From Chitinophagales bacterium (GTDB taxonomy: Bacteria > Bacteroidota > Bacteroidia > Chitinophagales > Saprospiraceae), in assembly GCA_022360175.1 (NCBI GenBank), contig JAKSDI010000093.1:1-64000 (forward strand): 64,000 bases of DNA, in the 5' to 3' direction. Below, one piece after another: positions 17,019-26,911 of this stretch. Each line of letters begins with the position of its first letter. The first letter of the stretch is position 1. Both the position numbers and the translations under genes were made by a program. The notes beneath the pieces were generated by a model. It searched no databases and was not told the DNA's origin. It saw only the letters and a program-made list of their open reading frames with translations.

Positions 17019-17587
17019 TATTTATTGTTTTTCGCGCAATTACATGCTGAATTAATAGCCTAAACATAGCATTTTAGACTTGCTTTACCAAAGTGAATAC
17101 TGTGAGTTGTATATCTACTGTTTAGTTTTTTGCATAGGGTTGTTCGTTATGCCTAAAGAAAGAGAGTAGGAGTTAATTGGAAATTGTAGAAGATAGAATT
17201 TTCAGGCACGAACCAGATAGAAAGATGTGTTTAAAGCGAATTGGTGCTATGTTTTGATCTTTGTTGAGTTTACGGAATTATAAATTGTTATTTTTTGTAT
17301 TGTGATATTATGTTTTGATTTAATAGATTTGGGCTTTTTTTTGTGTAAAAATCAAATCATCGCTTCTTTCATTTTGATATTGTAAAAGCGGAATTACTTG
17401 GTTTCAAAACGAAACTAATTGATCTTATCTTCATATCCTATTGGAACTTCATAGAAGCTTATCCTAAATATACATACTCTCCATACGGGGTTCATTTAAG
17501 ACCTAACCAGGTTTCCAAATTATAGCACATACCTGTTTTACGATAAAGCAGGTTGAAGTTTTTTCCTAAAACAGTAACTAGAGACAT
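17019..17587. other. Intergenic region upstream of gltB
   Basis: About 570 bases without a supported gene, AT-rich, between divergent genes. Only the hairpin at 17531-17564 stands out, together with an upstream CAGGT at 17508-17512 that could pair with its left arm. No tRNA or protein-coding stretch is visible. Confidence 0.6.
17531..17564 (+). promoter_or_regulatory. Hairpin with T-run in the gltB leader, possible attenuator
   Basis: ACCTGTTTTA and TAAAGCAGGT pair (10 positions, one G-T) around a 3-base loop, and TTTTTT follows at 17559-17564, only about 24 bases before the gltB ATG. A terminator-like structure inside a leader this close to the start could act as an attenuator of glutamate synthase expression. 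The alternative pairing with CAGGT at 17508-17512 is short (5 bp) and speculative. Confidence 0.35.
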
Positions 17588-20500
17588 ATGGATCAACCTG
17601 GTCAGCAAGGGCTTTATGTGCCTGAATTAGAAAGTGATGCCTGTGGTACTGGGCTTATAGCTAATCTGAATGGTATCAAAACTCACCGATTAATAGAAGA
17701 TGCGCTTTTAATGCTCACCAATATGGAGCATCGTGGTGCTTGTGGCTATGAAGCTAATACTGGAGATGGCGCTGGAATTCTTATCCAGACACCCCATGAG
17801 TTTTTTGTGAAAAAGTGTAAGGAAAGAGGTTTTACATTGCCTCCATTTGGAGCATATGGAGTAGGAGTCGTTTTCTTTCCTAATGATAAAATATTGAGAC
17901 AGCAATGCCGGGTTTTGTTTGATGATTATGTGGATGAACTGGGATTTGATTTACTTGGTTATCGCAAAATACCTACAGACCATGAGGAATTAGGGGAGTC
18001 TGCTATATCTGTAGAGCCGAGAATGGAACATGTATTTGTCAAGCCTAAAAAAGAAATAGATAGCAAAGCACTAGAGCGTCGGTTATATGTATTAAGGAAA
18101 TTTGCTACTCATAATATTCACAATACTTACCCTCAATCAAAAGATCATTTTTACATCACTTCTTTTTCCTATAAGACAGTTATTTATAAAGGACAATTGA
18201 CAACTTATCAATTACGCCCTTATTTTCCGGATCTGCAGGATAATCTGTGTAAATCGGCAATAGCTGTTGTGCATAGTCGCTTTTCTACCAATACAGTGCC
18301 CAAGTGGAAGCTGGCACAACCATTTCGCTATATTGCACACAATGGAGAGATTAATACAATACGTGGTAATCTCAATTGGTGGATGTCTAAAGAAAAACTA
18401 TTGGCCTCTACTAACTTCACAGAGGAAGAGCTGGATAAACTAAAACCCATTTGTGGTGATAAACTCTCTGATTCCGGCAATTTTGATAATGTATTAGAGT
18501 TTCTGGTGCTTAGTGGTTTTTCTCTACCGCATGCTTTGATGATGATGATTCCAGAAGCATGGCAACATGATGGCCAGATGGATGATCATAAAAAGGCTTT
18601 TTACGAGTATCATAAAACTATCATGGAGCCCTGGGATGGGCCTGCATCTATCTGTTTTACAGATGGGATTCTTGTAGGGGCTACGCTCGATAGAAATGGC
18701 CTTAGGCCTTCCCGGTACTGTTTGACAGAAGATAATGTATTAATCGTGACTTCTGAAGCAGGGGCGCTACCTATTGAGCAAGCAAAAATAGTACACAAAG
18801 GACGTTTGCAAGCTGGACGTATTTTGATCGCCGATTTGGATGAACACAGAGTAATAGGCGATGAAGAACTAAAATCTACTATTTGTCAGCGGCTTCCTTA
18901 TAGAGATTGGTTAAATAAGTATCGTTTATCTCTTAGTGAGTTGTCACAGCAATATGAGCCAGATGAGGAAATGGGAGCGCAAACACTATTTCGCTATCAA
19001 CAATTATATGGCTTCACTAAGGAAGATTTAAAGGTGATTATTGGTCCCATGATTGAAACCGGAAAGGATCCATTGGGATCAATGGGGGCAGACATCCCAT
19101 TGGCTGTTCTTTCTCATCAATCACAACATCTGTCTAATTATTTCAAGCAACTATTCGCTCAGGTAACTAATCCTCCTATTGACCCTATTCGAGAGCGTTC
19201 TGTAATGTCACTTCATGCGATGCTGGGAGGAGCAGGCAATATGCTTGATATAAAACCGGAAAGAGCTCAATTTATACATTTACCAAAGCCAGTATTGACA
19301 AATAGTGAATTAAATAAGATCAAATACATTAACCATCCTCATTTTAAATCTGGAGTAATACATACTCTTTTCAATGCAGATGGGCAGGAAGGGCGACTGG
19401 AGGCGGCTATAGATCATATTTGTGCTGTAGCAGAAGATTTAGCAAGGAATGGTGTAAATATCTTGATTCTTTCAGATCGCAATGGGGATGCTTTTCATGC
19501 ACCCATACCTTCTTTATTAGCAGTAGGAGCAGTACATCATCATCTAATTAGAAAAGGTTTGCGTAGCCTTACTTCTATTGTTGTAGAAGCAGGTGATACC
19601 AGGGAAATGCACCATTTTGCAACTTTGATAGGCTACGGTGCTAGTGCTGTGAACCCATATATGGCATATGCCACCATAGCAAGTTTGCGGAAGCGAAATT
19701 ATTTTGGTCAGAAAAGGAAGCAAGAGGAATTGATTGCTACTTATAATACATCGGTGGGTAAAGGCTTACTGAAAATTATGTCTAAGATTGGTATTTCTAC
19801 TTTGCAATCGTATCAGGGCGCGCAGATATTCGAAATACTAGGGTTGAATAGAGAAGTAGTAAATAAATGCTTTTATAGATCGGTTTCCCGTATTCAGGGG
19901 ATTGGATTTGATGGTATTGCCAAAGAAGTACTTGCTCGCCATGAGGTCGCTTTTCCGGACAAAGCTGTCAGTGCCCAGCAATTAGATGCGGGAGGTGTTT
20001 ATCAGTGGAAGCGTCGTGGTGAAGAACATTTGTTCAACCCACAGTCAATACATTTATTGCAATATGCTGCCAGAAAAGGTGATTATCAGGCTTATAAGAA
20101 ATACGCTAAAATCATCAATAATCAGTCTGAAAAGGCGATGACCTTAAGAGGCTTACTTACCTTTCGTAAAGGCGAAAAGATAGATATAAAAGAGGTGGAA
20201 CCAGTAGAAGGAATTATGAAACGCTTTGCTACTGGCGCAATGTCTTTTGGTTCTATTTCCTGGGAAGCTCATACTACATTGGCTATTGCTATGAATCGGA
20301 TCGGTGGGCGGAGTAATTCGGGTGAAGGAGGAGAAGATGTGAAGCGTTATAAGTTGGATGAAAATGGAGATAATCTTTCTTCTGCCACTAAACAGGTCGC
20401 ATCAGGCCGCTTTGGTGTCACTAGTTACTACCTTAGTAAAGCTACAGAATTGCAAATAAAAATGGCTCAGGGAGCGAAACCTGGCGAAGGAGGCCAACTT

Positions 20501-22126
20501 CCTGGTCACAAAGTAGATGAGTGGATAGGGAGCGTGAGACATTCCACCCCAGGTGTAGGTTTGATCTCTCCACCTCCCCATCATGATATATATTCTATTG
20601 AGGATCTTGCCCAACTCATATACGATCTTAAAAATGCGAATAGAGATGCCCGCATTAATGTAAAACTGGTATCCAAAGCCGGGGTAGGTATCATTGCTTC
20701 TGGTGTAGCAAAAGCTCATGCTGATGCCATATTGATCTCAGGGCATGATGGTGGCACAGGTGCTTCTCCGCTCACATCAATTCGTCATGCAGGATTGCCC
20801 TGGGAACTGGGTTTGGCAGAATCACATCAAACACTTGTCAAGAATAAATTACGTGACCGGGTTGTCTTACAAACAGATGGACAAATACGCACAGGGCGTG
20901 ATTTAGCGATCGCTACACTGCTTGGAGCAGAAGAATGGGGCGTTGCAACGGCAGCACTGGTTGTGGAAGGCTGTATTATGATGCGTAAATGTCATATGAA
21001 TACATGTCCGGTAGGAATTGCAACTCAAAACCCTGAACTCCGAAAGCGCTTTACTGGTAAACCTGAGCACGTGATTAACTTCTTCCGTTATCTCGCTGAA
21101 GACCTGAGAGGAATAATGGCAACATTAGGTTTTCGGACAGTCAATGAGATGGTGGGAAAGGTAGAGTTATTAAAGGTAAAGCCGCAGTTGAAATATTGGA
21201 AATACAAAGGTTTGGATCTTACTCCAATTTTATACAAGGAACCAGCAGATGAATCTATTGGCCAATACAAGATGGTGGAACAAGATCATGGATTGGAAAA
21301 TGTGCTGGACCGATCACTAATAACACATGCAACGGATGCATTGGAGAAAAGAAAATTAATAAACGAAGTATTTGAGATCAAAAATACAGACCGGGCAGTA
21401 GGTACTATGCTCTCTAATGAAATTTCTAAGCGCTATGAAGGAGAAGGCCTTCCAGATGGAATAATCAAGTATCACTTCAAAGGTTCTGCGGGGCAAAGTT
21501 TTGGTGCTTTTGGTGCAAAAGGACTGGAGTTTGTGCTGGAAGGAGAAGCCAATGACTACTTTGGGAAAGGACTGTCAGGAGCTCGCCTGATATCTATCCC
21601 TGATGAGACGGCAAGATTTGTGCCTAGTGAAAATATTATCATTGGTAATGTCGCATTCTACGGGGCTACATCTGGTGAAGCTTATATCAATGGCATGGCA
21701 GGTGAACGCTTCTGTGTACGAAATTCTGGAGTATATGCAGTGGTAGAAGGAATAGGTGATCATGGCTGTGAATACATGACAGGAGGAGTTGCAGTTATTC
21801 TTGGAGCCATTGGTAAAAACTTTGCAGCGGGTATGAGCGGGGGAGTAGCTTATTTATACGATCCTGAAAATGGAAAATCGATTAACATCAATCAGGAAAT
21901 GGTTGATATAGAATCTTTAGACGATACTGATCTTAGATGCCTTAAAGAATATATAGAAGGGCATTTAAAGTATACAAATAGTGATATAGCTAAGAGCATA
22001 TTGAAAGAATGGGAGATCAATAAGATGCAGTTTCTTAAGGTGATGCCACGTGATTATAAACGTGTTTTATTAGAACGTAAGGAGACGACAAATAAGCAAG
22101 AAAAGACGGAAATAGTAAAAGTGTAA
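17588..22126 (+). CDS. gltB: Glutamate synthase large subunit
   Basis: 1512 residues, the standard length for the alpha subunit. It takes ammonia from glutamine and adds it reductively to 2-oxoglutarate to give two glutamates. The N-terminal class II glutaminase domain starts at Cys19 after an 18-residue propeptide (ACGTGLIANLNG). The central domain and FMN-binding synthase domain follow, with GGRSNSGEGGED and the 3Fe-4S cluster cysteines in CIMMRKCHMNTCPVG. The C-terminal beta-helix GXGXG domain includes GSAGQSFGAFGAKG. The partner small subunit gltD starts 28 bases downstream on the same strand. A leader hairpin may control the pair. Confidence 0.98.
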   Translation: MDQPGQQGLYVPELESDACGTGLIANLNGIKTHRLIEDALLMLTNMEHRGACGYEANTGDGAGILIQTPHEFFVKKCKERGFTLPPFGAYGVGVVFFPNDKILRQQCRVLFDDYVDELGFDLLGYRKIPTDHEELGESAISVEPRMEHVFVKPKKEIDSKALERRLYVLRKFATHNIHNTYPQSKDHFYITSFSYKTVIYKGQLTTYQLRPYFPDLQDNLCKSAIAVVHSRFSTNTVPKWKLAQPFRYIAHNGEINTIRGNLNWWMSKEKLLASTNFTEEELDKLKPICGDKLSDSGNFDNVLEFLVLSGFSLPHALMMMIPEAWQHDGQMDDHKKAFYEYHKTIMEPWDGPASICFTDGILVGATLDRNGLRPSRYCLTEDNVLIVTSEAGALPIEQAKIVHKGRLQAGRILIADLDEHRVIGDEELKSTICQRLPYRDWLNKYRLSLSELSQQYEPDEEMGAQTLFRYQQLYGFTKEDLKVIIGPMIETGKDPLGSMGADIPLAVLSHQSQHLSNYFKQLFAQVTNPPIDPIRERSVMSLHAMLGGAGNMLDIKPERAQFIHLPKPVLTNSELNKIKYINHPHFKSGVIHTLFNADGQEGRLEAAIDHICAVAEDLARNGVNILILSDRNGDAFHAPIPSLLAVGAVHHHLIRKGLRSLTSIVVEAGDTREMHHFATLIGYGASAVNPYMAYATIASLRKRNYFGQKRKQEELIATYNTSVGKGLLKIMSKIGISTLQSYQGAQIFEILGLNREVVNKCFYRSVSRIQGIGFDGIAKEVLARHEVAFPDKAVSAQQLDAGGVYQWKRRGEEHLFNPQSIHLLQYAARKGDYQAYKKYAKIINNQSEKAMTLRGLLTFRKGEKIDIKEVEPVEGIMKRFATGAMSFGSISWEAHTTLAIAMNRIGGRSNSGEGGEDVKRYKLDENGDNLSSATKQVASGRFGVTSYYLSKATELQIKMAQGAKPGEGGQLPGHKVDEWIGSVRHSTPGVGLISPPPHHDIYSIEDLAQLIYDLKNANRDARINVKLVSKAGVGIIASGVAKAHADAILISGHDGGTGASPLTSIRHAGLPWELGLAESHQTLVKNKLRDRVVLQTDGQIRTGRDLAIATLLGAEEWGVATAALVVEGCIMMRKCHMNTCPVGIATQNPELRKRFTGKPEHVINFFRYLAEDLRGIMATLGFRTVNEMVGKVELLKVKPQLKYWKYKGLDLTPILYKEPADESIGQYKMVEQDHGLENVLDRSLITHATDALEKRKLINEVFEIKNTDRAVGTMLSNEISKRYEGEGLPDGIIKYHFKGSAGQSFGAFGAKGLEFVLEGEANDYFGKGLSGARLISIPDETARFVPSENIIIGNVAFYGATSGEAYINGMAGERFCVRNSGVYAVVEGIGDHGCEYMTGGVAVILGAIGKNFAAGMSGGVAYLYDPENGKSININQEMVDIESLDDTDLRCLKEYIEGHLKYTNSDIAKSILKEWEINKMQFLKVMPRDYKRVLLERKETTNKQEKTEIVKV

Positions 22127-22154
22127 CTCTGGAAAACTTAAATCCAAAATCATT

Positions 22155-23621
22155 ATGGCTGATCCTAAAGGTTTTTTAAAATACGAAAGAGAACTTCCAA
22201 AAACGCGGAAGCCCGAAGAGCGTGTAAAAGATTATAAAGAAATATACAAAGATTTTAGTAGCAAAAAGACGGTACACCAGGCTGCGAGATGCATGGATTG
22301 TGGGGTTCCTTTTTGTCATAATGGGTGCCCTTTGGGTAATGTTATTCCCGAATTTAATGACGCAGTATATCAGGAGGATTGGAAGCTGGCTTTTGAAATA
22401 CTGAGTAGTACCAATAATTTTCCGGAGTTTACGGGCCGTATATGCCCTGCACCCTGCGAACAAGCCTGTGTATTGGGGATTAATCAGCCACCAGTTGCTA
22501 TTGAGCACATCGAAAAAACAATAGCTGAAGTTGCGTTCGAAAAAGGATATATTCGACCGCAGCCACCAAGAATTCGTTCTGGTAAAAAAGTCGCTGTGGT
22601 AGGGTCCGGCCCTGCTGGATTAGCTGCTGCTGCTCAATTGAATAAAGCTGGACATACAGTGACGGTTTTTGAAAGGAATGACAAAATAGGAGGGCTGCTA
22701 CGCTATGGGATTCCTGATTTTAAACTGGAAAAATGGGTGATAGAACGCCGAGTGGCACTCATGGAGGCTGAAGGAATCCGGTTTCGTACTAATGCTGATG
22801 TAGGTAATAATATAGAGCCTGCTGAATTGATGGAAGCATATGATGCTTTGGTACTTTGTGGAGGGGCTACGATTCCCAGGGATTTGCCAGTGCCGGGAAG
22901 AGCGTTGGATGGTGTGCATTTTGCCATGGAGTTTTTAGAACAAAATAATAGACGGGTAGCGCAAGAAATGATTCCCTTGTCCGACCTAATCCATGCAAGT
23001 GACAAGAATGTACTGGTTATAGGAGGAGGAGACACAGGTGCAGATTGTGTAGGTACCTCCAACCGACACAAAGCTCATTCTGTTACACAAATTGAATTAT
23101 TATCAAAACCTCCTTCAGAGCGAGATTCGTTTAACTGGCCGAATTGGCCAATGATCTTACGTACGTCTTCTAGTCATGAAGAGGGCTGTGATCGTCAATG
23201 GGCTATTCTTACTAAAGAATTTGTTGGTGATGAGAAAGGGATGCTAAAGGCAGTTAAGATCGTAGATATAGAATGGGCAAAGGATAAGAAAACAGGCCGA
23301 TTTAGTTTTCAGGAAATCAGTGATACCGAGCGTGAAATACCTTGCGAGTTAGCTTTACTAGCTATTGGTTTTGTACACCCTCAGTTGGAAGGTATGCTCG
23401 AAAAGCTAGGCATAGAAGTTGATGAACGGGGAAATGTCAAAGATGATGCTTATCAAACCAATCTCGATAAAGTTTTTGTAGCAGGCGATATGCGCCGTGG
23501 ACAATCCCTTGTTGTATGGGCAATAGCCGAAGGACGTGAAGCTGCCCGTAAAGTGGATGAATATCTGATGGACAGCTCTATGCTCGAGGCAAGAGATATG
23601 GGGATGTTGGAATTGGGATAA
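22155..23621 (+). CDS. gltD: Glutamate synthase small subunit, NADPH-type
   Basis: A 488-residue flavoprotein that passes electrons from NAD(P)H to the large subunit. Two low-potential 4Fe-4S clusters are marked by CMDCGVPFCHNGCPLG and RICPAPCEQACVLG. The FAD fold VAVVGSGPAGLAAAAQL begins at about 147, and the NADPH fold is at VLVIGGGDTGADCVGTS. The C-terminal FAD contact reads VFVAGDMRRGQSLVVWA. Order and length are standard. It forms an operon with gltB and is followed by an AT-rich hairpin that may end transcription before the toxin-antitoxin genes. Confidence 0.97.
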   Translation: MADPKGFLKYERELPKTRKPEERVKDYKEIYKDFSSKKTVHQAARCMDCGVPFCHNGCPLGNVIPEFNDAVYQEDWKLAFEILSSTNNFPEFTGRICPAPCEQACVLGINQPPVAIEHIEKTIAEVAFEKGYIRPQPPRIRSGKKVAVVGSGPAGLAAAAQLNKAGHTVTVFERNDKIGGLLRYGIPDFKLEKWVIERRVALMEAEGIRFRTNADVGNNIEPAELMEAYDALVLCGGATIPRDLPVPGRALDGVHFAMEFLEQNNRRVAQEMIPLSDLIHASDKNVLVIGGGDTGADCVGTSNRHKAHSVTQIELLSKPPSERDSFNWPNWPMILRTSSSHEEGCDRQWAILTKEFVGDEKGMLKAVKIVDIEWAKDKKTGRFSFQEISDTEREIPCELALLAIGFVHPQLEGMLEKLGIEVDERGNVKDDAYQTNLDKVFVAGDMRRGQSLVVWAIAEGREAARKVDEYLMDSSMLEARDMGMLELG

Positions 23622-23656
23622 TATAAGGCATTAAAGAACTTATATTTTGCTTTTTT
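23620..23656 (+). terminator. Possible weak terminator after gltD
   Basis: AATATAAG and CTTATATT pair perfectly around an 11-base loop and are followed by TTTTTT at 23651-23656. The stem has almost no GC, so termination may be weak or the structure may belong to the promoter of the next operon. Confidence 0.35.
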
Positions 23657-23688
23657 CGTTAACTTTACAATAACTGAAAAGGCAAAAT

Positions 23689-23949
23689 ATGGATGCTAAA
23701 CAATTTTATAAACTTCATTTAGAAAGGCTAACACTTAAAGAAAAGCTGGAACTTTTACAGTTATTAATGCAATCAACTCTTGCTGGGTTAAAAGTGTACG
23801 ATGAAGAAAAATCAATTAGCCCTGAAGAGTATCCTGGCGATCAAAACTTAACATCTTTTCAGAAAATCTTATTAGAAGGGGAAGTAATGAAAGATGAAGA
23901 CTACAAGTTGTATAAGGAAAAGAAAGAAAGTTTTGCACAATGGAAATGA
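23689..23949 (+). CDS. Putative antitoxin partner of PIN toxin
   Basis: An 86-residue, mostly helical, charged protein. I do not recognise its DNA-binding family; the assignment as antitoxin rests on size, charge and position. Its 3' end overlaps the start of a PIN-domain gene (the TGA at 23947-23949 lies across that gene's start region), the arrangement of VapBC modules. It lies 67 bases downstream of gltD. Confidence 0.65.
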   Translation: MDAKQFYKLHLERLTLKEKLELLQLLMQSTLAGLKVYDEEKSISPEEYPGDQNLTSFQKILLEGEVMKDEDYKLYKEKKESFAQWK

Positions 23950-24323
23950 TATGCTTGGACTCTTCTGTGTTGATAGAGTATTACAGAAAAATCAAAAAAG
24001 AAAAAAGCTTCTTATTTCAGTTAGCAGCAACTTATTCATTTGCAATTCCTGCTATAGTTAAATATGAAGTCTATAGAGGAGGGGATTCCGGTTTATATTG
24101 GGATAAGATTTTTAAAAGTACTCCTATTCTCCCATTTGATAATGGTTGTGCAGAAACAGCAGCTAAAATCTATCTAGATTTAAGATCTTGGAATAAAATA
24201 ATAGGAACAGATGATATATTGATTGCTGCAACAGCAATTAATAATAACCTTAAACTCGGAACACTTAATAAGAAAGATTTTGAAAGAATAGAGGGGCTCG
24301 ATATACTTACTCCTCCCCTCTAA
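23940..24323 (+). CDS. PIN-domain ribonuclease toxin (VapC-like)
   Basis: A 127-residue single PIN domain. Acidic active-site residues are visible in CLDSSVLIEYY near the start, the Glu of KYEVYRG around 41, and GTDDILIAA around 97, matching the D...E...D pattern of VapC ribonucleases. Likely acts on RNA when released from the upstream antitoxin. The start can be ATG 23940 or ATG 23946; the latter gives an ATGA overlap with the antitoxin stop and places MICLDSS at the N-terminus, so it may be the true one. The 3' end overlaps the convergent oxidoreductase gene by 17 bases, which suggests insertion of the module at an existing gene end. Confidence 0.85.
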   Translation: MEMICLDSSVLIEYYRKIKKEKSFLFQLAATYSFAIPAIVKYEVYRGGDSGLYWDKIFKSTPILPFDNGCAETAAKIYLDLRSWNKIIGTDDILIAATAINNNLKLGTLNKKDFERIEGLDILTPPL

Positions 24324-25515
24324 CATAAGCTTCTAAATATCCAAAATCCCTACCTAATTGCCCATTTTCAGCAACAGTAGCCCTTTTTATAACTTCACTT
24401 TCTGATTTTAATAATTCGGGTAGAATATGTTGAATGAATTGCTCTCCAAATGCTTTGGACGCATCCCTTGGTAGTTCATTAGGCAAGTTGTCGATAGTCA
24501 TCATGTCTATGGTATGGCTTTGATAAGCAGTCGCTTCTGTACCATTTGAAGGATTAAAACCGAAGACTGGGTCTGCAATTGTAGATGCTTTCAGAGTAGA
24601 TGGGATGGATGAAATAGGTGCGATATCACAAGTCACATCTGCAATCACCTGAATGGCAAATTCATCTTTGGTCATATCATCAACAGTGAAGAAAGCAGGA
24701 GCTGCATTATCCCAGTATATACCATTGATCATGATATCGCTTCGTTGCGTGTAAGGCGCAAAAATGCTCTTGTATGTTTCCGGATGTTGGTAAAATTCTT
24801 TTTTCTCAAAAGCTTCCCCATTTTTAGGAGCGACATAATCTTTACACTGTAGCTGTGTGAAGACCGCTTCATCGTAGGTATTGTTCAAATACTCTTCAGG
24901 GCTCACTTCTCTGATACCCATGTCTTTTAAAACCAAAGCAGCACCCATTCCTACTCTTCCTGTTCCTGTAAGGACTATTCGCAATGCAGGCCATTTCATC
25001 TCTTTATAAATTGCTTTGGCCTCGGCATAATCAAGACAGTCTTTCATTCGCTTTAACTCAAAAAGCCCTGTGCGTTCGCCATAGGTATATAAGCCATTAT
25101 GAGCTCCTACCATTCCTGCGAATTTACCAAATGCTATGAGGCGTTTCCCCTGATCATTAGTCAGCACTTCATAATCGATAAGGCGAATATTCTTTGCAAG
25201 GATAGCCCGCAATAAATCGCGATTATAGGATTGCTTTTTTATAGTATGAGAAAAGAAAAAATAAGTTTTATTCGGGATGAGCTGATCAATAGGAACTTCC
25301 TTAACACCCATAAGGACATCACAATCTCCTAAATCTTCTTCCAGAGGAATACTTCTTTTTTGATAATCAGTATCAGGAAAACAGCGGCCTGGTGAGGGCT
25401 GAACAACAAGCTCCATATGTTCATTATCCTTAAGAATCTCAGCACACTGTAAAGAAGTCAATGGTACTCTGGAATCTGGGGGAGTTTTACCTTCACGAAT
25501 AATACCTATTTTCAT
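24307..25515 (-). CDS. Saccharopine dehydrogenase (lysine-forming) / alanine dehydrogenase-like oxidoreductase
   Basis: A 402-residue NAD-dependent oxidoreductase of the AlaDH/PNT superfamily. The start MKIGIIREGKTPPDSRVPL is the substrate-binding head seen in LYS1-type saccharopine dehydrogenases and related enzymes. The nucleotide-binding fold is around 185-200 (VLTGTGRVGMGAALVL). The conserved FGFNPSNGTEAT segment is near 330. In Bacteroidota this family is usually annotated only as NAD(P)-dependent oxidoreductase; LYS1-like lysine or amino-acid metabolism is the best guess. Its 3' end overlaps the PIN toxin gene. No operon partner is evident. Confidence 0.8.
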   Translation of the reverse strand: MKIGIIREGKTPPDSRVPLTSLQCAEILKDNEHMELVVQPSPGRCFPDTDYQKRSIPLEEDLGDCDVLMGVKEVPIDQLIPNKTYFFFSHTIKKQSYNRDLLRAILAKNIRLIDYEVLTNDQGKRLIAFGKFAGMVGAHNGLYTYGERTGLFELKRMKDCLDYAEAKAIYKEMKWPALRIVLTGTGRVGMGAALVLKDMGIREVSPEEYLNNTYDEAVFTQLQCKDYVAPKNGEAFEKKEFYQHPETYKSIFAPYTQRSDIMINGIYWDNAAPAFFTVDDMTKDEFAIQVIADVTCDIAPISSIPSTLKASTIADPVFGFNPSNGTEATAYQSHTIDMMTIDNLPNELPRDASKAFGEQFIQHILPELLKSESEVIKRATVAENGQLGRDFGYLEAYVRGEE

Positions 25516-25568
25516 GGGCTATAATTTGGTCGATTAGCTAAACAAGCCCCAAAAATAGATAAAAAAGA

Positions 25569-26540
25569 TTATACATCCCAAGTTACAATTGCACCTGCAT
25601 AAGCCAATCCGCCACCAAAGCCAAGTAACATGATTTTGTCACCTTTTTTTACTTTTCCTGCTTTAATACCTTCATGGAGTGCCAAAGGTATAGAGGCCGA
25701 AGAGGTGTTGCCGAAGTAAGTAATACTTTCCAGGGCTTTTTCTACTGGCAGGTTTACATTCTTACAGATGGCCTCAATAATTCTCATATTGGCACTATGG
25801 GGTACAAACCAGTCAATGTCCTCTACATTGAGCCCCTCCATTTCCAGTAGCTGATTGAACTTAAGTGTCATTTGTGTTACTGCCCATTTAAAGACTTTAC
25901 GGCCATTTTGGTATATTTTTCCATTCGGATGAATCTGTTCACCATTTACTTGAGAAGCATTGGTAGAGATGTATAAATCCTGGCCACCACTTCCTTCTGA
26001 TCCGGTGAGGCTTGCACCGATATTGCCAGCCTCTGTTGCTTCAACAAGAACTGCCCCTGCACCATCTCCAAACAAAATACAGGAAGTGCGATCAGAAAAA
26101 TCTGTAACTTTTGAAAGTGTCTCAGCTCCTAATACAAGTACTTTTTTGTACATCCCGGAATTGATCAGGCTTTTAGCTAATACAAGGCCATAACCAAAAC
26201 CGGCACAAGCAGCAGAAATATCCAGAGCTCCGGCATTGGGAATATTTAAATGATGCTGAACCTGACAGGCCATACTGGGCATAATCTGATCATGAGATAC
26301 CGTAGCTACCATGATGAAATCTATATCCTCAAGCGATTTATTATAAGTCGCTGACAGGTTTTTAGTGGCTTCTATGCATAAATGACTGGTATATTGATTG
26401 ACATGTGCAAAACGTCTTTCTTTTATACCTGTACGAGACTGAATCCATTCATCGCTAGTCTCAATTATCTGTTCAAAGTAATGATTGTCAATTACTTTTT
26501 CTGGAGCATAGGTGCCGATGGCTGTTATTTGTGCCTCCAT
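25569..26540 (-). CDS. fabH: 3-oxoacyl-ACP synthase III
   Basis: A 323-residue condensing enzyme that joins an acyl-CoA with malonyl-ACP to start fatty acid synthesis. The catalytic triad is visible: Cys112 in SAACAGFGYG, His248 in VPHSANMR and Asn278 in YFGNTSSASIP. The C-terminal GGGLAYAGAIV glycine-rich segment is intact. Length is standard. The gene stands alone, without plsX or other fab genes beside it, so a second FabH paralogue elsewhere is possible. A 9-bp palindrome at 26588-26609 lies in its upstream region. Confidence 0.93.
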   Translation of the reverse strand: MEAQITAIGTYAPEKVIDNHYFEQIIETSDEWIQSRTGIKERRFAHVNQYTSHLCIEATKNLSATYNKSLEDIDFIMVATVSHDQIMPSMACQVQHHLNIPNAGALDISAACAGFGYGLVLAKSLINSGMYKKVLVLGAETLSKVTDFSDRTSCILFGDGAGAVLVEATEAGNIGASLTGSEGSGGQDLYISTNASQVNGEQIHPNGKIYQNGRKVFKWAVTQMTLKFNQLLEMEGLNVEDIDWFVPHSANMRIIEAICKNVNLPVEKALESITYFGNTSSASIPLALHEGIKAGKVKKGDKIMLLGFGGGLAYAGAIVTWDV

Positions 26541-26911
26541 AGGTCTTCATCTTATTTTTATGTTCAAATAAGGCTTGGTATTTGGCTTTTGCCTAATAAG
26601 TTAGGCAAACATTAAGGTTAGGGGAGGGGCTGCTGTTGTTATATTATTATGAAAGCAGCATTCTTGCTTACTAAGGTTTGTTGAGAAATTGTTTCTATTA
26701 CAAAGAAAGGAATTTTCGAGAAACTTTTTTTTAATTATTATAGTTAGTAGCTTTGGTGCTTAAACAAAAATGACCGCCATATTGTCAGCATCTGAACTTT
26801 TGGACTGGTTGTTGATGTTAAGTATATGAAAAGAGATGCTAAGATAGTATCTCTAAAGTTCTTTGAAGGCTGATATTTATTTTGAATTATTCAGCTTTTA
26901 CTTCAGAAAAT
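26541..26911. other. Intergenic region between fabH and ssrA
   Basis: About 370 AT-rich bases between the divergent fabH and tmRNA genes. Apart from the palindrome at 26588-26609, I see no gene. A TTTG around 26862 and a TATTTTG around 26876 could be the tmRNA promoter in the Bacteroidota style, but spacing and match are imperfect. Confidence 0.5.
26588..26609. promoter_or_regulatory. Perfect palindrome upstream of fabH
   Basis: TTTGCCTAA and TTAGGCAAA are exact inverted repeats separated by TAAG, about 48 bases upstream of the fabH ATG. The symmetry and position fit an operator for a dimeric repressor of lipid synthesis, or a short hairpin in the leader. No regulator is identifiable from the window. 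Confidence 0.4.

Noticed and set aside
22698..23071. Minus-strand frames inside gltD
   Set aside because: Antisense shadows of a well-conserved gene.
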